Of a stretch of DNA of 64,000 nucleotides, positions 41,885 through 50,438 are shown in pieces (the first letter of the stretch is position 1; each line of letters begins with the position of its first letter). The translations under genes were made by a program, and so were the position numbers. Below the pieces are notes generated by a model, which saw nothing but the letters and a program-made list of their open reading frames with translations, had not been told where the DNA came from and did not search any database. The DNA comes from JAHEDT01 sp963825615 (GTDB taxonomy: Bacteria; Desulfobacterota; Desulfuromonadia; Desulfuromonadales; BM103). The DNA is taken from NCBI GenBank assembly GCA_963825615.1, contig CAWGTV010000001.1, positions 806,001 to 870,000 on the forward strand. Reading direction: 5' to 3'.

Positions 41885-42804
41885 ATGCCCTTCATATGTG
41901 GCATTCTCGTGATCCTTGTGATCTTTTTATATGGTATAACGACGCCTCCCAAACGGCCGACCACAGCAAAGAACAGCCGCTTATCGCACCTACGGTTGCC
42001 GTTGTCTCAGTCCAGGACAGCTTCCAGATCGAGCCGCTGGCCGCTGGGGTCTTTGCAGCCATCGCTAAAACCGGCAGCAAGGCAAGGACCAATACCCTCT
42101 TTGTGATCGGCAAGGATTATGTCATCGCTGCCGGTGCGCATATGTCCAAGCCGGTTATCGACGACCTTTACAAAGCCATTGCAGCGCGCACCAAAAAACC
42201 GGTGCGGTATTTTATCCTAGCCCACCATCACACCGGTTACACCTACGTCGACTTCGACTTCCCCCCTGACCAGGATGTCCTGATGAGCTGGCAGACCTAG
42301 AAGAATATCGATGCGAAATCCGCAAACCGGATTTCACGACTATGTTTTTCAACGAAGGGCTTACATTGAAACAGGGAGGGGTTTCGGTCGTTTTGACCAA
42401 TATCGGCAAAGGGCACACCAATGGCGACTTCATTGTCTACATCCCGGAGATTGACGTGCTCTTTGCCAGCGATCAACTGTACATCAACAGTGTCGGCTAC
42501 ATGGGCAGCGGTTACATGACCGACTGGCTGCTTGCCCTAGATTTCATGGAGCAGATTGGCGTTAAGCAGATCATCCCCGACTATGGTCCGATCAGCAGTT
42601 CGGATGAACGTTTATGAATTCGGTCAGTTCTTCCGTGACTTTCTGACCGCCGTTTTAAAGCACGTTGAGCGCGGCGACACCCTTAAGCAGACTCTCGCCA
42701 GCTTCGATCTTCCCCAGTACCACGACATGGACGGTTACGACCAGTTGATCAAGCTCAACATGAAGCAGGCTTATGAAGATCTCAGCAACCGCTTTACACC
42801 CTGA
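41885..42804 (+). pseudogene. Metallo-beta-lactamase-fold hydrolase, frame broken
   Basis: Three overlapping frames together code one MBL-fold protein. The segments are PTVAVVSVQDSFQIEPL...VIAAGAHMSK...ILAHHHTGYTY; then DLEEYRCEIRKPDFTTMFF...NIGKGHTNGDFIVYIPEIDV; then EFGQFFRDFLTAVLKHVE to the end. Shifts lie near 42298 and near 42615, and a third near 41990 is needed to reach the hydrophobic N-terminus at 41885. The H-H-H-T-G-Y motif is where H-x-H-x-D-H is usual, so metal binding may be altered. Nearby core genes show the same kind of breaks, so sequence error cannot be excluded. Confidence 0.65.
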
Positions 42805-42836
42805 CTTGTTCCGCCGCATCCGCTAAAGATAAAAAA

Positions 42837-42860
42837 GGGCACTGCCAACCGGCAGTGCCC
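42837..42860 (+). terminator. Hairpin terminator between the MBL gene and the cytochrome operon
   Basis: GGGCACTGCC / GGCAGTGCCC, 10-bp perfect stem and 4-nt loop, preceded by AAAAAA on the plus strand, so it works best for minus-strand transcripts of the cytochrome operon. Confidence 0.7.
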
Positions 42861-42886
42861 TTGATGCTTTTCGACTGGGGTCTGAA

Positions 42887-43696
42887 TCACCCCTTCTCCT
42901 CTTCCTCGTAGGCCTTCCTCACCAACAGAAAGATCACGCCAACCAGGATGAAAAGACCGATCACGACGCTCCCCCAGAGCTTGCGTTCACCCAGAGTGCT
43001 ATCGATCGCCGCCACCTGCTTGGAGATCTTGCCAAGTTCGCTTTGCACGCCGGCCGTCTCCTGGCGGACGCGTTCCACATCAACCTCATGGAAGATGCTG
43101 TGGAACCGATTGCGCTGATTGAAAAGGCTCCCCTTCATCTCGTCGACGGCGAAGCCGAGCCGGTATAACCGGTCGATATCCTGCTCAACTCCCTTGACGA
43201 TCGTATCTGTTTCAACCAGAGACAACTTGATCAGGGCGGCGCGCTCATAGGGGTGACAACGAGAGCAGCTTTCTTCATTGATCAGGCTCAGGCTGGCACG
43301 CTGTACCGCATGGTTGCCATGGCAGACAACACATTGCGCCCCACCTTTCTCGATCGCCTTGCCGTGAGCTCCGGCCTTGTACTCCGCGGCGACCCCGACA
43401 TGGCAGCGACCACAGAAATCAGGCACTTCAGTATACTCAGGGACCCCGATAAAACCTCGCTCAGGGCTCATCGCCATCGCGAAGTCGGTGGGATCGCCAC
43501 CATGACAATCGTGGCAGGAGATGCTGTTGGCGGCATGGATGCTGGTACGCCATTCAGCAACCGGTGCAGCGAGACGGCCATCTAGACCACCATGGCACTG
43601 GATGCACACCGTATCATCGGCGGCCAGCAGAGTGGCAGGGACAGACCAACAGGCAGCAATCATCAGGACGAACATACAGCAGAGTGAACGAATCAT
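42887..43696 (-). CDS. Pentaheme c-type cytochrome with C-terminal membrane anchor
   Basis: A 269-aa exported cytochrome with signal peptide (about 1-25). Five CxxCH heme sites are visible: CIQCH, CHDCH, CGRCH, CVVCH and CSRCH (about residues 31, 60, 96, 121, 143). A helical linker (about 150-225) and one membrane segment LWGSVVIGLFILVGVIFLLV near the end follow, with a cytoplasmic charged tail. It overlaps the cytochrome b gene by 4 bp and takes the place of cytochrome c1/f in the complex. It probably passes electrons from the b/Rieske module to periplasmic carriers. Confidence 0.9.
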   Translation of the reverse strand: MIRSLCCMFVLMIAACWSVPATLLAADDTVCIQCHGGLDGRLAAPVAEWRTSIHAANSISCHDCHGGDPTDFAMAMSPERGFIGVPEYTEVPDFCGRCHVGVAAEYKAGAHGKAIEKGGAQCVVCHGNHAVQRASLSLINEESCSRCHPYERAALIKLSLVETDTIVKGVEQDIDRLYRLGFAVDEMKGSLFNQRNRFHSIFHEVDVERVRQETAGVQSELGKISKQVAAIDSTLGERKLWGSVVIGLFILVGVIFLLVRKAYEEEEKG

Positions 43697-44793
43697 GAGT
43701 AATGCCCCCAGATGGAAATGGCCACAAACAGGAGGATCCCGAGAACGTAGCAGGTTACAAACAGCGGCCGCTTGGCGGGTCGCCTTTCCGGTCCCCGGTC
43801 AATGAATGGCAACAGCGCCAGGAAGGTCATGAAAGCCCCCTGCACACCCAGGCCGATAATCTCACTGGGGAAGATCTTCAATGTCTGGTAGGCCCAGAGG
43901 AAATACCATTCCGGCTTGATGTGCGGTGGGGTCAGAAACGGATCCGCCGGCTGGAATGCGGCCTCGGGGAAGAACATCCCGGGGGCATAAAAGATGATCG
44001 CGAGCATGAAGGCGAGGAAAAAGCAGATGACCGCAGCGTCCTTGACGAAGTAGTTCGGGAAGAAGGGAATCCCGCCAGGATGCTTTTCATGCTCAAAAAA
44101 CGGCAGTTCCTCAGAGATACGATAGTCAGTGCCAAATGGCGGCGAAGAAATGCCGCGGCGCTTGACGCAGAACAGATGCACACCGATCAGTCCGAGCAGG
44201 ACCAGCGGCATACCGACGACATGCAACGCGAAGAAACGACCCAGCGTCTGATTGCCGACGGTCGGACCGCCACGCAGGAATTCAACCAGGTAGTCGCCGA
44301 CCACCGGAATCGCGCCCGCGGCATCGGTTGCTACGGTTGTCGCCCAGAACGAGAGCTGACTCCAGGGGAGCAGGTACCCCGTCAGGCAGAGTCCCATGGT
44401 CAGGTTGAAAATGATAAAGCCGGTGAGCCAGGTGAACTCGCGCCGGCCTTTGTAGCTGCCCATGAACAACACCGAGAGCATATGCATCAGGAGTGCGATG
44501 ACAATCACGTTGGCCCCGATTGCATGCAGCATACGGAACAGCCAGCCGTAGGGGACATCATTGACAATGTACTGGACGCTGGCAAAAGCCTTCTCGGAAT
44601 CCGGCACATAGAACATCAGCAGCAGGATTCCGGTGAGGATCTGCAGGCTGAAAAGCGCCATGAGGACGGCGCCCAGTGTATACCAGACGTTGACATTGCG
44701 CGGCAGCAGGTAGCCCTGCAATTCCCGGGTGAAGAGGTCTTTGACCCCAAGGCGGACATCGATGAAATCGACCAGCCATTTTATCGGTTGCAT
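43693..44793 (-). CDS. Cytochrome b / b6-type subunit
   Basis: A 366-aa membrane protein corresponding to b6 plus subunit IV fused in one chain, with eight membrane segments. The heme b ligands are in MLHAIGANV and LLMHMLSVLF (helix II) and ALHVVGMPL and GVHLFCV (helix IV). The quinol-site motif PEWY is in HIKPEWYFLWAYQTLK. It oxidises menaquinol and passes electrons to the Rieske protein. It lies 9 bp after the Rieske gene and overlaps the pentaheme cytochrome gene by 4 bp. Confidence 0.93.
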   Translation of the reverse strand: MQPIKWLVDFIDVRLGVKDLFTRELQGYLLPRNVNVWYTLGAVLMALFSLQILTGILLLMFYVPDSEKAFASVQYIVNDVPYGWLFRMLHAIGANVIVIALLMHMLSVLFMGSYKGRREFTWLTGFIIFNLTMGLCLTGYLLPWSQLSFWATTVATDAAGAIPVVGDYLVEFLRGGPTVGNQTLGRFFALHVVGMPLVLLGLIGVHLFCVKRRGISSPPFGTDYRISEELPFFEHEKHPGGIPFFPNYFVKDAAVICFFLAFMLAIIFYAPGMFFPEAAFQPADPFLTPPHIKPEWYFLWAYQTLKIFPSEIIGLGVQGAFMTFLALLPFIDRGPERRPAKRPLFVTCYVLGILLFVAISIWGHYS

Positions 44794-44802
44794 ATCAGTC
44801 TC

Positions 44803-45234
44803 CTATCCGATTTTGAGCTGGTCGCCATCGAGCACGACGCCGAGGGTTTCAAGCGGTTTGGGTGGCGGGCCGCCGAGCACCTTGCCTTCGGCAGAGAAGC
44901 GGCCGCCGTGACATGGACACTGGAACTCGCCAGCCTGTTCCTGCCAAGCAACGACACAACCGAGGTGGGTACAGACCGCCGAGAGAGCGACAAAATTGCC
45001 AGGCGAAGGCTGCAAGGCAACCGCCGGTTTCCCCCGGTATTGGAAAAAGTGGGCTTTCCCAGCAACCACCTCGCTGCGGGGGAGAACAACCTGGCTGCTT
45101 CCGCCCCCGGTATCTACCGGGGAAAGAAAGCGAAAAACTGGCCAGGCAGACGCTGCTCCGAGCAAAGCACCCAGCCCGCCAAGCATGGTAAAGAGAAATT
45201 TCCGCCGTTGCGGCGGTGGGACCTGAGTCGACAT
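44803..45234 (-). CDS. Rieske iron-sulfur protein
   Basis: A 143-aa protein with an RRKFLFTMLGG twin-arginine-type signal and an N-terminal membrane anchor (about 12-32). Cluster motifs are CTHLGC (C88, H90) and CPCHGG (C106, H109), binding one [2Fe-2S]. It is the first gene of the operon with cytochrome b and the pentaheme cytochrome, a quinol-cytochrome c oxidoreductase of the type found in Geobacter relatives. The start is the second in-frame methionine region near 45234; GGAG is weak. Confidence 0.92.
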   Translation of the reverse strand: MSTQVPPPQRRKFLFTMLGGLGALLGAASAWPVFRFLSPVDTGGGSSQVVLPRSEVVAGKAHFFQYRGKPAVALQPSPGNFVALSAVCTHLGCVVAWQEQAGEFQCPCHGGRFSAEGKVLGGPPPKPLETLGVVLDGDQLKIG

Positions 45235-45359
45235 GCAAGCTCCTTAGAAACTATTTTGAGAAAGCCCATTAGATGGGAAAAGACACTAAACCCGAATAAT
45301 TATAAAGCATCGAGAAACTCTTTCAACCGCAAGAAGACTGAATTCCCGAAGTTCGATCA

Positions 45360-46049
45360 TCACTCACCACTGATCGTGGCGTAGACAGGGATGCGCAGCT
45401 CATTTTTCGGCACCCCTTCTACCGGCACCAGCACATAGGCGCTGAAGCGCATTTGTCCTGGTTTGGGAGTCAATTGCAGTTCAAGCGTTACGGCATCACC
45501 TGCGGCAAAGGCCGTTTGCGGCAATTTGATCTTGAGTTCAGCGGCTGTTGTATGGGGGACACCGAGGGTCAACGGTTTGCCTCCCAGGTTGCGCAGTACA
45601 ACTGTGGACGTAACCGTTTTTTCCGTTTTCACCTGGCCAAAATTGACCTGGGTGGGCTCAACAGCAACGGACTGGAGCACCTTCCCCAGAATATGTAGCT
45701 GCATAACCGGGCGTACCGGGTCATTGGTGTAGAGATAGATGGTTTTCGAGACGCTGCCATTGAAACGGCTGCTGTCAAAGTTCGCCTGAATCTCCCCCTT
45801 GCTTCCTGGCGCCAGGTTCTTTTCAGACACCAACACGGCAGTACATCCGCAGGAACTGGTGACCCGATCAACCAGCAGAGGTTCATCCCCCTGGTTGACA
45901 AACTCAAACACATGCAGGACTTTGTCCCCCTGGAAGACTTCACCGAAATTGAACGTCGGCTCAGTGACCTGCAGATTCGGCGCAGCGAAAGCCATGGAGC
46001 CGCCCAAAAAACTCAAAAGGATCATAGCAAGGTAAAATAATTTACGCAT
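45360..46049 (-). CDS. DUF1573 secreted protein
   Basis: A 229-aa exported protein. The signal peptide is about 22 residues. Two immunoglobulin-like (ASPM-SPD2-Hydin type) DUF1573 domains are present; the first has NFGEVFQGDKVLHVFEFVN and the conserved VTSSCGCTAV, the second VNFGQVKTEKTVTSTVVLRN. Function is unknown. The start at 46049 follows AGGAG by 7 nt; the longer frame is not supported. It lies upstream of the bc-type operon on the same strand, separated by 125 bp. Confidence 0.88.
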   Translation of the reverse strand: MRKLFYLAMILLSFLGGSMAFAAPNLQVTEPTFNFGEVFQGDKVLHVFEFVNQGDEPLLVDRVTSSCGCTAVLVSEKNLAPGSKGEIQANFDSSRFNGSVSKTIYLYTNDPVRPVMQLHILGKVLQSVAVEPTQVNFGQVKTEKTVTSTVVLRNLGGKPLTLGVPHTTAAELKIKLPQTAFAAGDAVTLELQLTPKPGQMRFSAYVLVPVEGVPKNELRIPVYATISGE

Positions 46050-46219
46050 AGCGCTTCTCCTGACATTATCCCGCATTGTCAGCCGGGATTGTTTCATGTT
46101 CTCATGCAAGCATATTCTGCCGCAGGTCATAGTACAGGATTTCCCTGTTCCGGCCAAGCAACTTGAGACCGTGAAAGAATTGACATAAAACCGCCGCTTT
46201 GCTATAGAATAGCCGCATT

Positions 46220-46768
46220 ATGACCACCTCCAACTCCCCAAACATAAGGCTGTCGCTGACGCCCCTTTTTTCTGCGGAAGCGATTGCAGCAAGGGTTAAA
46301 GCACTCGCCACGCAGATAGACAGCGATTATAATGGCCGAGAGATATTGATGGTCGCTGTTCTCAAGGGGTCTTTTCTCTTTATTGCTGATCTGGTACGCG
46401 CTGTCAAGACCCCGACAGTGATCGATTTTGTGCGCTTGGCCAGTTACGGGTCAGCGACCCAATCCTCCGGAATCATAGAAGTCCGCAAGGATCTGGAAAT
46501 GTCGGTCAAGGACAAGCATGTGCTCGTGGTTGAAGATATCGTGGACAGCGGCCTGACACTGGAATCATTGCGCAACATGCTACTTAACCGGCAACCCGCC
46601 AGTTTGCGCATATGTACCTTGATCGATAAGCAGGCACAGCGGATCACCAACGTGCCGGTCGACTATATAGGGTTTTCCATGGACGATGGCTTCATTGTCG
46701 GCTATGGATTAGACCTTGACGAAAGGTATCGCGACCTGCCTGACATCCGCGTGGTTGAGGGCGCCTAA
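46220..46768 (+). CDS. hpt: Hypoxanthine phosphoribosyltransferase
   Basis: A 182-aa purine salvage enzyme: hypoxanthine/guanine + PRPP to IMP/GMP. The PRPP-binding motif is VLVVEDIVDSGLTLESL (about 108-124). ILMVAVLKGSFLFIADLVRA marks the nucleotide-binding start, and GFSMDDGFIVGYGLDLDERYRDLP is typical of the C-terminus. The start at 46220 is about 70 bp after the divergent DUF1573 gene. The length matches the family. Confidence 0.93.
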   Translation: MTTSNSPNIRLSLTPLFSAEAIAARVKALATQIDSDYNGREILMVAVLKGSFLFIADLVRAVKTPTVIDFVRLASYGSATQSSGIIEVRKDLEMSVKDKHVLVVEDIVDSGLTLESLRNMLLNRQPASLRICTLIDKQAQRITNVPVDYIGFSMDDGFIVGYGLDLDERYRDLPDIRVVEGA

Positions 46769-46791
46769 ATTTAATGCGAGGGAGAAACTGA

Positions 46792-48476
46792 ATGATCGTT
46801 CAGTGCGAATCATGCCAGACCCGTTTCCGTTTAGCCGACGAGAAGGTCAAGCCCGGCGGCACCAAGGTACGCTGCTCCAAGTGCAAGGAAGTCTTTACCG
46901 TGATGCCTCCAGAGCCTGAACCTGCTGAGGAAGCTGTCGAGTTCGGCTCTTTCAACATGGAGAAAGTCACCGAAGACACCCCCGGTGGGGCAGTTCAGGA
47001 CTCAGCAAGTAACGAGGCTGACGCTCATGAACCTGAACAGCAACCGCCAACGTCATCAGCTTTTGAAACCACTGGTCATGCACAAGAGAGCGAGTTGGAC
47101 TTTAGCGCTTTCGAAGCGGAAGTTGCTGATAAAGCGGACCTTGGCGATGAACTTGGCGAGGATTTTTCCTTTGCTGACACCGACCGACCGGCGGAAGAAG
47201 ACACCTTCTCCAGTGAGCCGGGTTTTTCCTTTGATGAGCAACTACAGCAGGAGTCGGCCGAGGATGAGCAGGCTGACTTCAGCGCCGCTTTTGAGGAAAC
47301 CGAGGAACATGGCGGACCGGTCGAGTTTGATTTCGGCGAAGAATCAGAATCAGGAGGCACCGCGGGCATAGACACCCAGACAGATGACACCACCAACGCG
47401 ACAGGATTCTCGTTCGATGACGAAGAGGAGACCTGTTGAGCAGGACGTCCCAGGAGATTTCGACTTTGCTGATAAAGGCGACGACGGACGCCTTCAACTT
47501 TGACGAGGCAGAGGACACCTCTGCGGCACCGGCAAGCGAAGAATACAGAGAACCCGGCGAGTTTTCCTTCGATGACGAGACACCGTTCGCTGAAGATTCG
47601 GCGGCGGAATGGAGCGATAGCGCGGCCGCCGAGGCGACGTCTTTTGACTTCGATGAGCCTCGCTTCGACAGAGACGACTCTCCGGCCGCAGACGCTGCGG
47701 CCAGTACCGGAGACGAGGGTTTGCAGTTCGGTGAAATTGACTTTGCCGACGATAGCGAGCAAAGTTCGACACCAAGTTTTCAGAGCGACGAAGATTTTTC
47801 CAAGGCCACCCTGGCAAAACAGGAAGAACCGGAACCTTTCAGCCAAAGACAACAAAGCGCTCCACCGCCAGTGCGCGATTACGATGACGCAGTACCGCTT
47901 CCGGCCCCGCTGCCGCCGAAAAAAAGTTCTCTGTCGCGTATCCTGGTCCTGCTGGTCCTGTTGTTGGTCGTGCTGGGTGGTGCCGCCGGCTTCCTGTTCA
48001 TGCAAGAAGGCTCACTCAACCTGAACACGGTTGTCCGATACCTGCCGTTTCTGCAGAAGTACATCGGTGAAGCTCCAGCCGTTTCGCCAGGCGACCGCAT
48101 CGGCATCAACATTATCGGCAGCTCTTATGTGAACGGCAAGGCGGGTCAAATGCTGGTTATCCAGGGTTCCGCCATCAACAATCATCCGGGCACCCGGTCG
48201 GCAATTACCATCAAAGGTGTCCTGCTCGATGCTCAGGGCAAAGCGCTTCTGCAGCAGACGGTTTTCTGCGGCAACAAGCTTGACGAAGCGGCATTGAAAT
48301 CGATGCCCTTTGCCGCCATTGAAGAAGCCATGAACAACCAGTTCGGCGACAGTCTTTCCAACATGAATGTCGCGGCAGGTGCATCGATCCCGTTTACCAT
48401 TGTGTTCCGCAACCTCCCTGCCGGGATTGCCAACATCAATGTCGAGGTTGTCGATTCCAAGCCGGGCGTAAGATAA
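46792..48476 (+). CDS. Zinc-ribbon / DUF3426 membrane protein, frame interrupted twice
   Basis: One gene split into three frames (shifts near 47430 and near 47495), total about 562 aa. The N-terminus is an MJ0042-type zinc ribbon (CESCQTRF ... VRCSKCKEVF). Then comes an acidic linker of about 330 residues with about ten repeats of an F-x-F-D/E unit (GFSFDEQL, VEFDFGEE, GDFDFADK, AFNFDEAED, GEFSFDDE, TSFDFDEP). A membrane segment (ILVLLVLLLVVLGGAAGFLF) and a DUF3426 domain (SSYVNGKAGQMLVIQGSAIN) follow. It lies 23 bp after hpt. The breaks may be sequencing errors, since the downstream frame is well formed. Confidence 0.75.
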
Positions 48477-48487
48477 CAGCGCCGACT

Positions 48488-48539
48488 ACAGACATGAAAA
48501 GGCCGCACCTGATAACAGGTGCGGCCTTTTCATGTCTGT
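48488..48539. terminator. Bidirectional terminator, 23-bp perfect stem
   Basis: ACAGACATGAAAAGGCCGCACCT pairs with its exact complement across a 6-nt loop. AAAA and TTTT inside the stem let it end transcription both ways, between the DUF3426 gene and the convergent ferredoxin gene. Confidence 0.9.
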
Positions 48540-48556
48540 TTTTATACAGAGTTTGC

Positions 48557-48727
48557 TTAGGGAGCTTCGATTGCGCCGACAGGGCAGCTGTCAACACAAG
48601 CACCACAGTCCGTGCAAGTCGCTGCATCGATCACGTGCACGTCACCCTGTTCGCTGATGGCGTCAACCGGGCAAGTGTCTGCACAGGCAGCGCAGTTGAT
48701 ACACTCATCATTAATTGTGTGGGCCAT
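48557..48727 (-). CDS. 2[4Fe-4S] ferredoxin
   Basis: A 56-aa clostridial-type ferredoxin. Two CxxCxxCxxxCP motifs are present: CINCAACADTCPVDAIS and CTDCGACVDSCPVGAIE. It is a low-potential electron carrier. The start MAHTINDECINCA at 48727 has AGGAGG 7-8 nt upstream; the longer open frame of 99 codons is not used. It faces ackA divergently, with a good candidate promoter for ackA between them. Confidence 0.95.
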   Translation of the reverse strand: MAHTINDECINCAACADTCPVDAISEQGDVHVIDAATCTDCGACVDSCPVGAIEAP

Positions 48728-48909
48728 GGGACTTACCTCCTCTTTAAGATTTGTGTGCCGAGAAACTTTTCGGGAGTTTACCGCAACAGGAAGATTCTGT
48801 CCAGCCCAAACAGCCACCCTGTTTTCCGCAAAAAAACTTGCAATTTCACCCCCCATACATTACCCTTTCACAACATGTTTTACGCCTGTAAGCCCTTATA
48901 AAATCTGAG

Positions 48910-48938
48910 TTGACAAAATTTTAAGTGCGGCTAAAAAA
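48910..48938 (+). promoter_or_regulatory. Candidate promoter of ackA
   Basis: TTGACA, 16-nt spacer, TAAAAA in AT-rich DNA, 75 bp before the ackA start. Confidence 0.5.
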
Positions 48939-49011
48939 TAGTTATTAAAACAGTATTTTGTTTTTTTCTTAAGAAAAATTTTCAGAAATCTGACCTCGGG
49001 AGGAATAATTT

Positions 49012-50277
49012 ATGGATATCCTGGCACTCAACTGCGGCAGTTCATCGGTAAAATATCAGCTCTACGATTGGCAGAAAAAAGAAGTCATCGCCAAAGGTAT
49101 GGTCGAGCGTGTGACGATCGGCGATTCTTTCATCATCCACGAAGTTCCCGGGCGGGAAACCTACCGTGAGGAATACGAATGTCCTGACCACAAGGTGGCC
49201 ATCCACCTGATCATAAAAATTTTGGCAGACAAGAAATACGGCGTCGTCAGCGACATGAGCCAGATTTCGGCCGTTGGCCACCGCGTTGTGCATGGTGGCG
49301 AAAAGTTCACCTGTTCAGTCCGAATCAACGACTCTGTCCTGGACGCCATCAAAGCGGTCCAGCATCTGGCGCCGCTGCATAACCCACCGAACATTTCCGG
49401 AATTGAAGCGGCGCAGTCGGTTCTCCCCGATGTGCCCCACATTGCCATTTTCGACACGGCCTTCCACCAGACCATGCCGGAGCATGCCTATATGTACCCT
49501 CTTCCCTACGAATGGTACGAAAAGTATGGCGTCCGCCGCTACGGGTTCCACGGTACCAGTCATCTCTACGTCTCGAAGCGTGCGGCTGTGATGCTCGGCA
49601 AGGACCCGAAAGAGTGCAACATCATTACCATGCATATCGGCAACGGGGTGTCGCACACGGCGATCAAGAACGGCGTCTCGGTTGACACCTCCATGGGGCT
49701 GACCCCGCTCGAAGGCGCGGTCATGGGGACACGCTGCGGCGATATCGACCCGGCCATCCCGGCCTTTATCATGGAGCAGGAGGGCTACTCTCCCAAAGAG
49801 ATCGACAGTGTCCTCAACAAGAAATCCGGTATCCTGGGGCTCACCGGCCAGTTCACTGACCGGCGGGATGTTATTGAAGGCGCCGAGGAGGGCGATGCGC
49901 GCTGCCAATTGGCGCTTGAGGTCGAGGCCTACCGCCTGAAGAAATACATCGGCTCCTATGCAGCGGCGACCGGCGGCATCGACGCCGTTGTGTTTACGGC
50001 CGGTGTTGGCGAGATGGGGTGGTTGATTCGCGAAAAAGCCCTCGCAGGGCTGGAGTTCATGGGGATCATTCTCGACAAGGAGAAGAACCGCAAAACCATG
50101 ACCCGTAAAGCGGAGACCGTGGTGACCACTCCGGACTCCCCGGTCAAGGTCTTCGTTATTCCGACCGACGAAGAACTGGTCTTCACCGAGGATGTTGTCG
50201 CCATCCTGGAAGGAACCTACACCGACCACATGAACTTCAAGTACAGCTTCTCCTCCCATGAGTTTCAGCGGCAGTAG
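49012..50277 (+). CDS. ackA: Acetate kinase
   Basis: A 421-aa enzyme: acetate + ATP to acetyl phosphate. It opens MDILALNCGSSSVKYQLYD, with the family signatures HVVHGG-like GHRVVHGGEKFT, FDTAFHQTMP, GFHGTSHLY and GTRCGDIDPAIP, and the late GVGEMGWLIREKAL. It belongs to the ASKHA fold. It is preceded by GGGAGG and followed by a strong terminator. Pta is 2.6 kb away on the opposite strand, unusual because the two are often in one operon. It allows acetate use or ATP from acetyl phosphate. Confidence 0.95.
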   Translation: MDILALNCGSSSVKYQLYDWQKKEVIAKGMVERVTIGDSFIIHEVPGRETYREEYECPDHKVAIHLIIKILADKKYGVVSDMSQISAVGHRVVHGGEKFTCSVRINDSVLDAIKAVQHLAPLHNPPNISGIEAAQSVLPDVPHIAIFDTAFHQTMPEHAYMYPLPYEWYEKYGVRRYGFHGTSHLYVSKRAAVMLGKDPKECNIITMHIGNGVSHTAIKNGVSVDTSMGLTPLEGAVMGTRCGDIDPAIPAFIMEQEGYSPKEIDSVLNKKSGILGLTGQFTDRRDVIEGAEEGDARCQLALEVEAYRLKKYIGSYAAATGGIDAVVFTAGVGEMGWLIREKALAGLEFMGIILDKEKNRKTMTRKAETVVTTPDSPVKVFVIPTDEELVFTEDVVAILEGTYTDHMNFKYSFSSHEFQRQ

Positions 50278-50331
50278 CGCTCAAACCGGGCGGCACAATG
50301 CCCGGGAACTCATTCATTCATCCTCAGCAAG

Positions 50332-50367
50332 AGTAAAGGCGGGGAACTCCTCCCGCCTTTACTTTTA
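50332..50367 (+). terminator. Terminator of ackA
   Basis: AGTAAAGGCGGG / CCCGCCTTTACT 12-bp stem with an 8-nt loop, then TTTTA. Confidence 0.85.
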
Positions 50368-50438
50368 TCGTGACGACCGGCACCTGGGTACAGCTTTGCC
50401 ACAATGATTGACTGTTGCCGAACAGTCGTCGAGCGATT

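Noticed and set aside
42887..43696. NapC/NrfH-type quinol dehydrogenase
   Set aside because: It has an N-terminal signal and C-terminal anchor, not the single N-terminal anchor of NapC/NrfH, and it overlaps the cytochrome b gene.
43702..45384. 560-codon plus-strand frame opposite the bc-type operon
   Set aside because: It is antisense to well-supported Rieske and cytochrome b genes. Its Gln/His/Arg-rich text is the usual shadow of GC-rich coding DNA.
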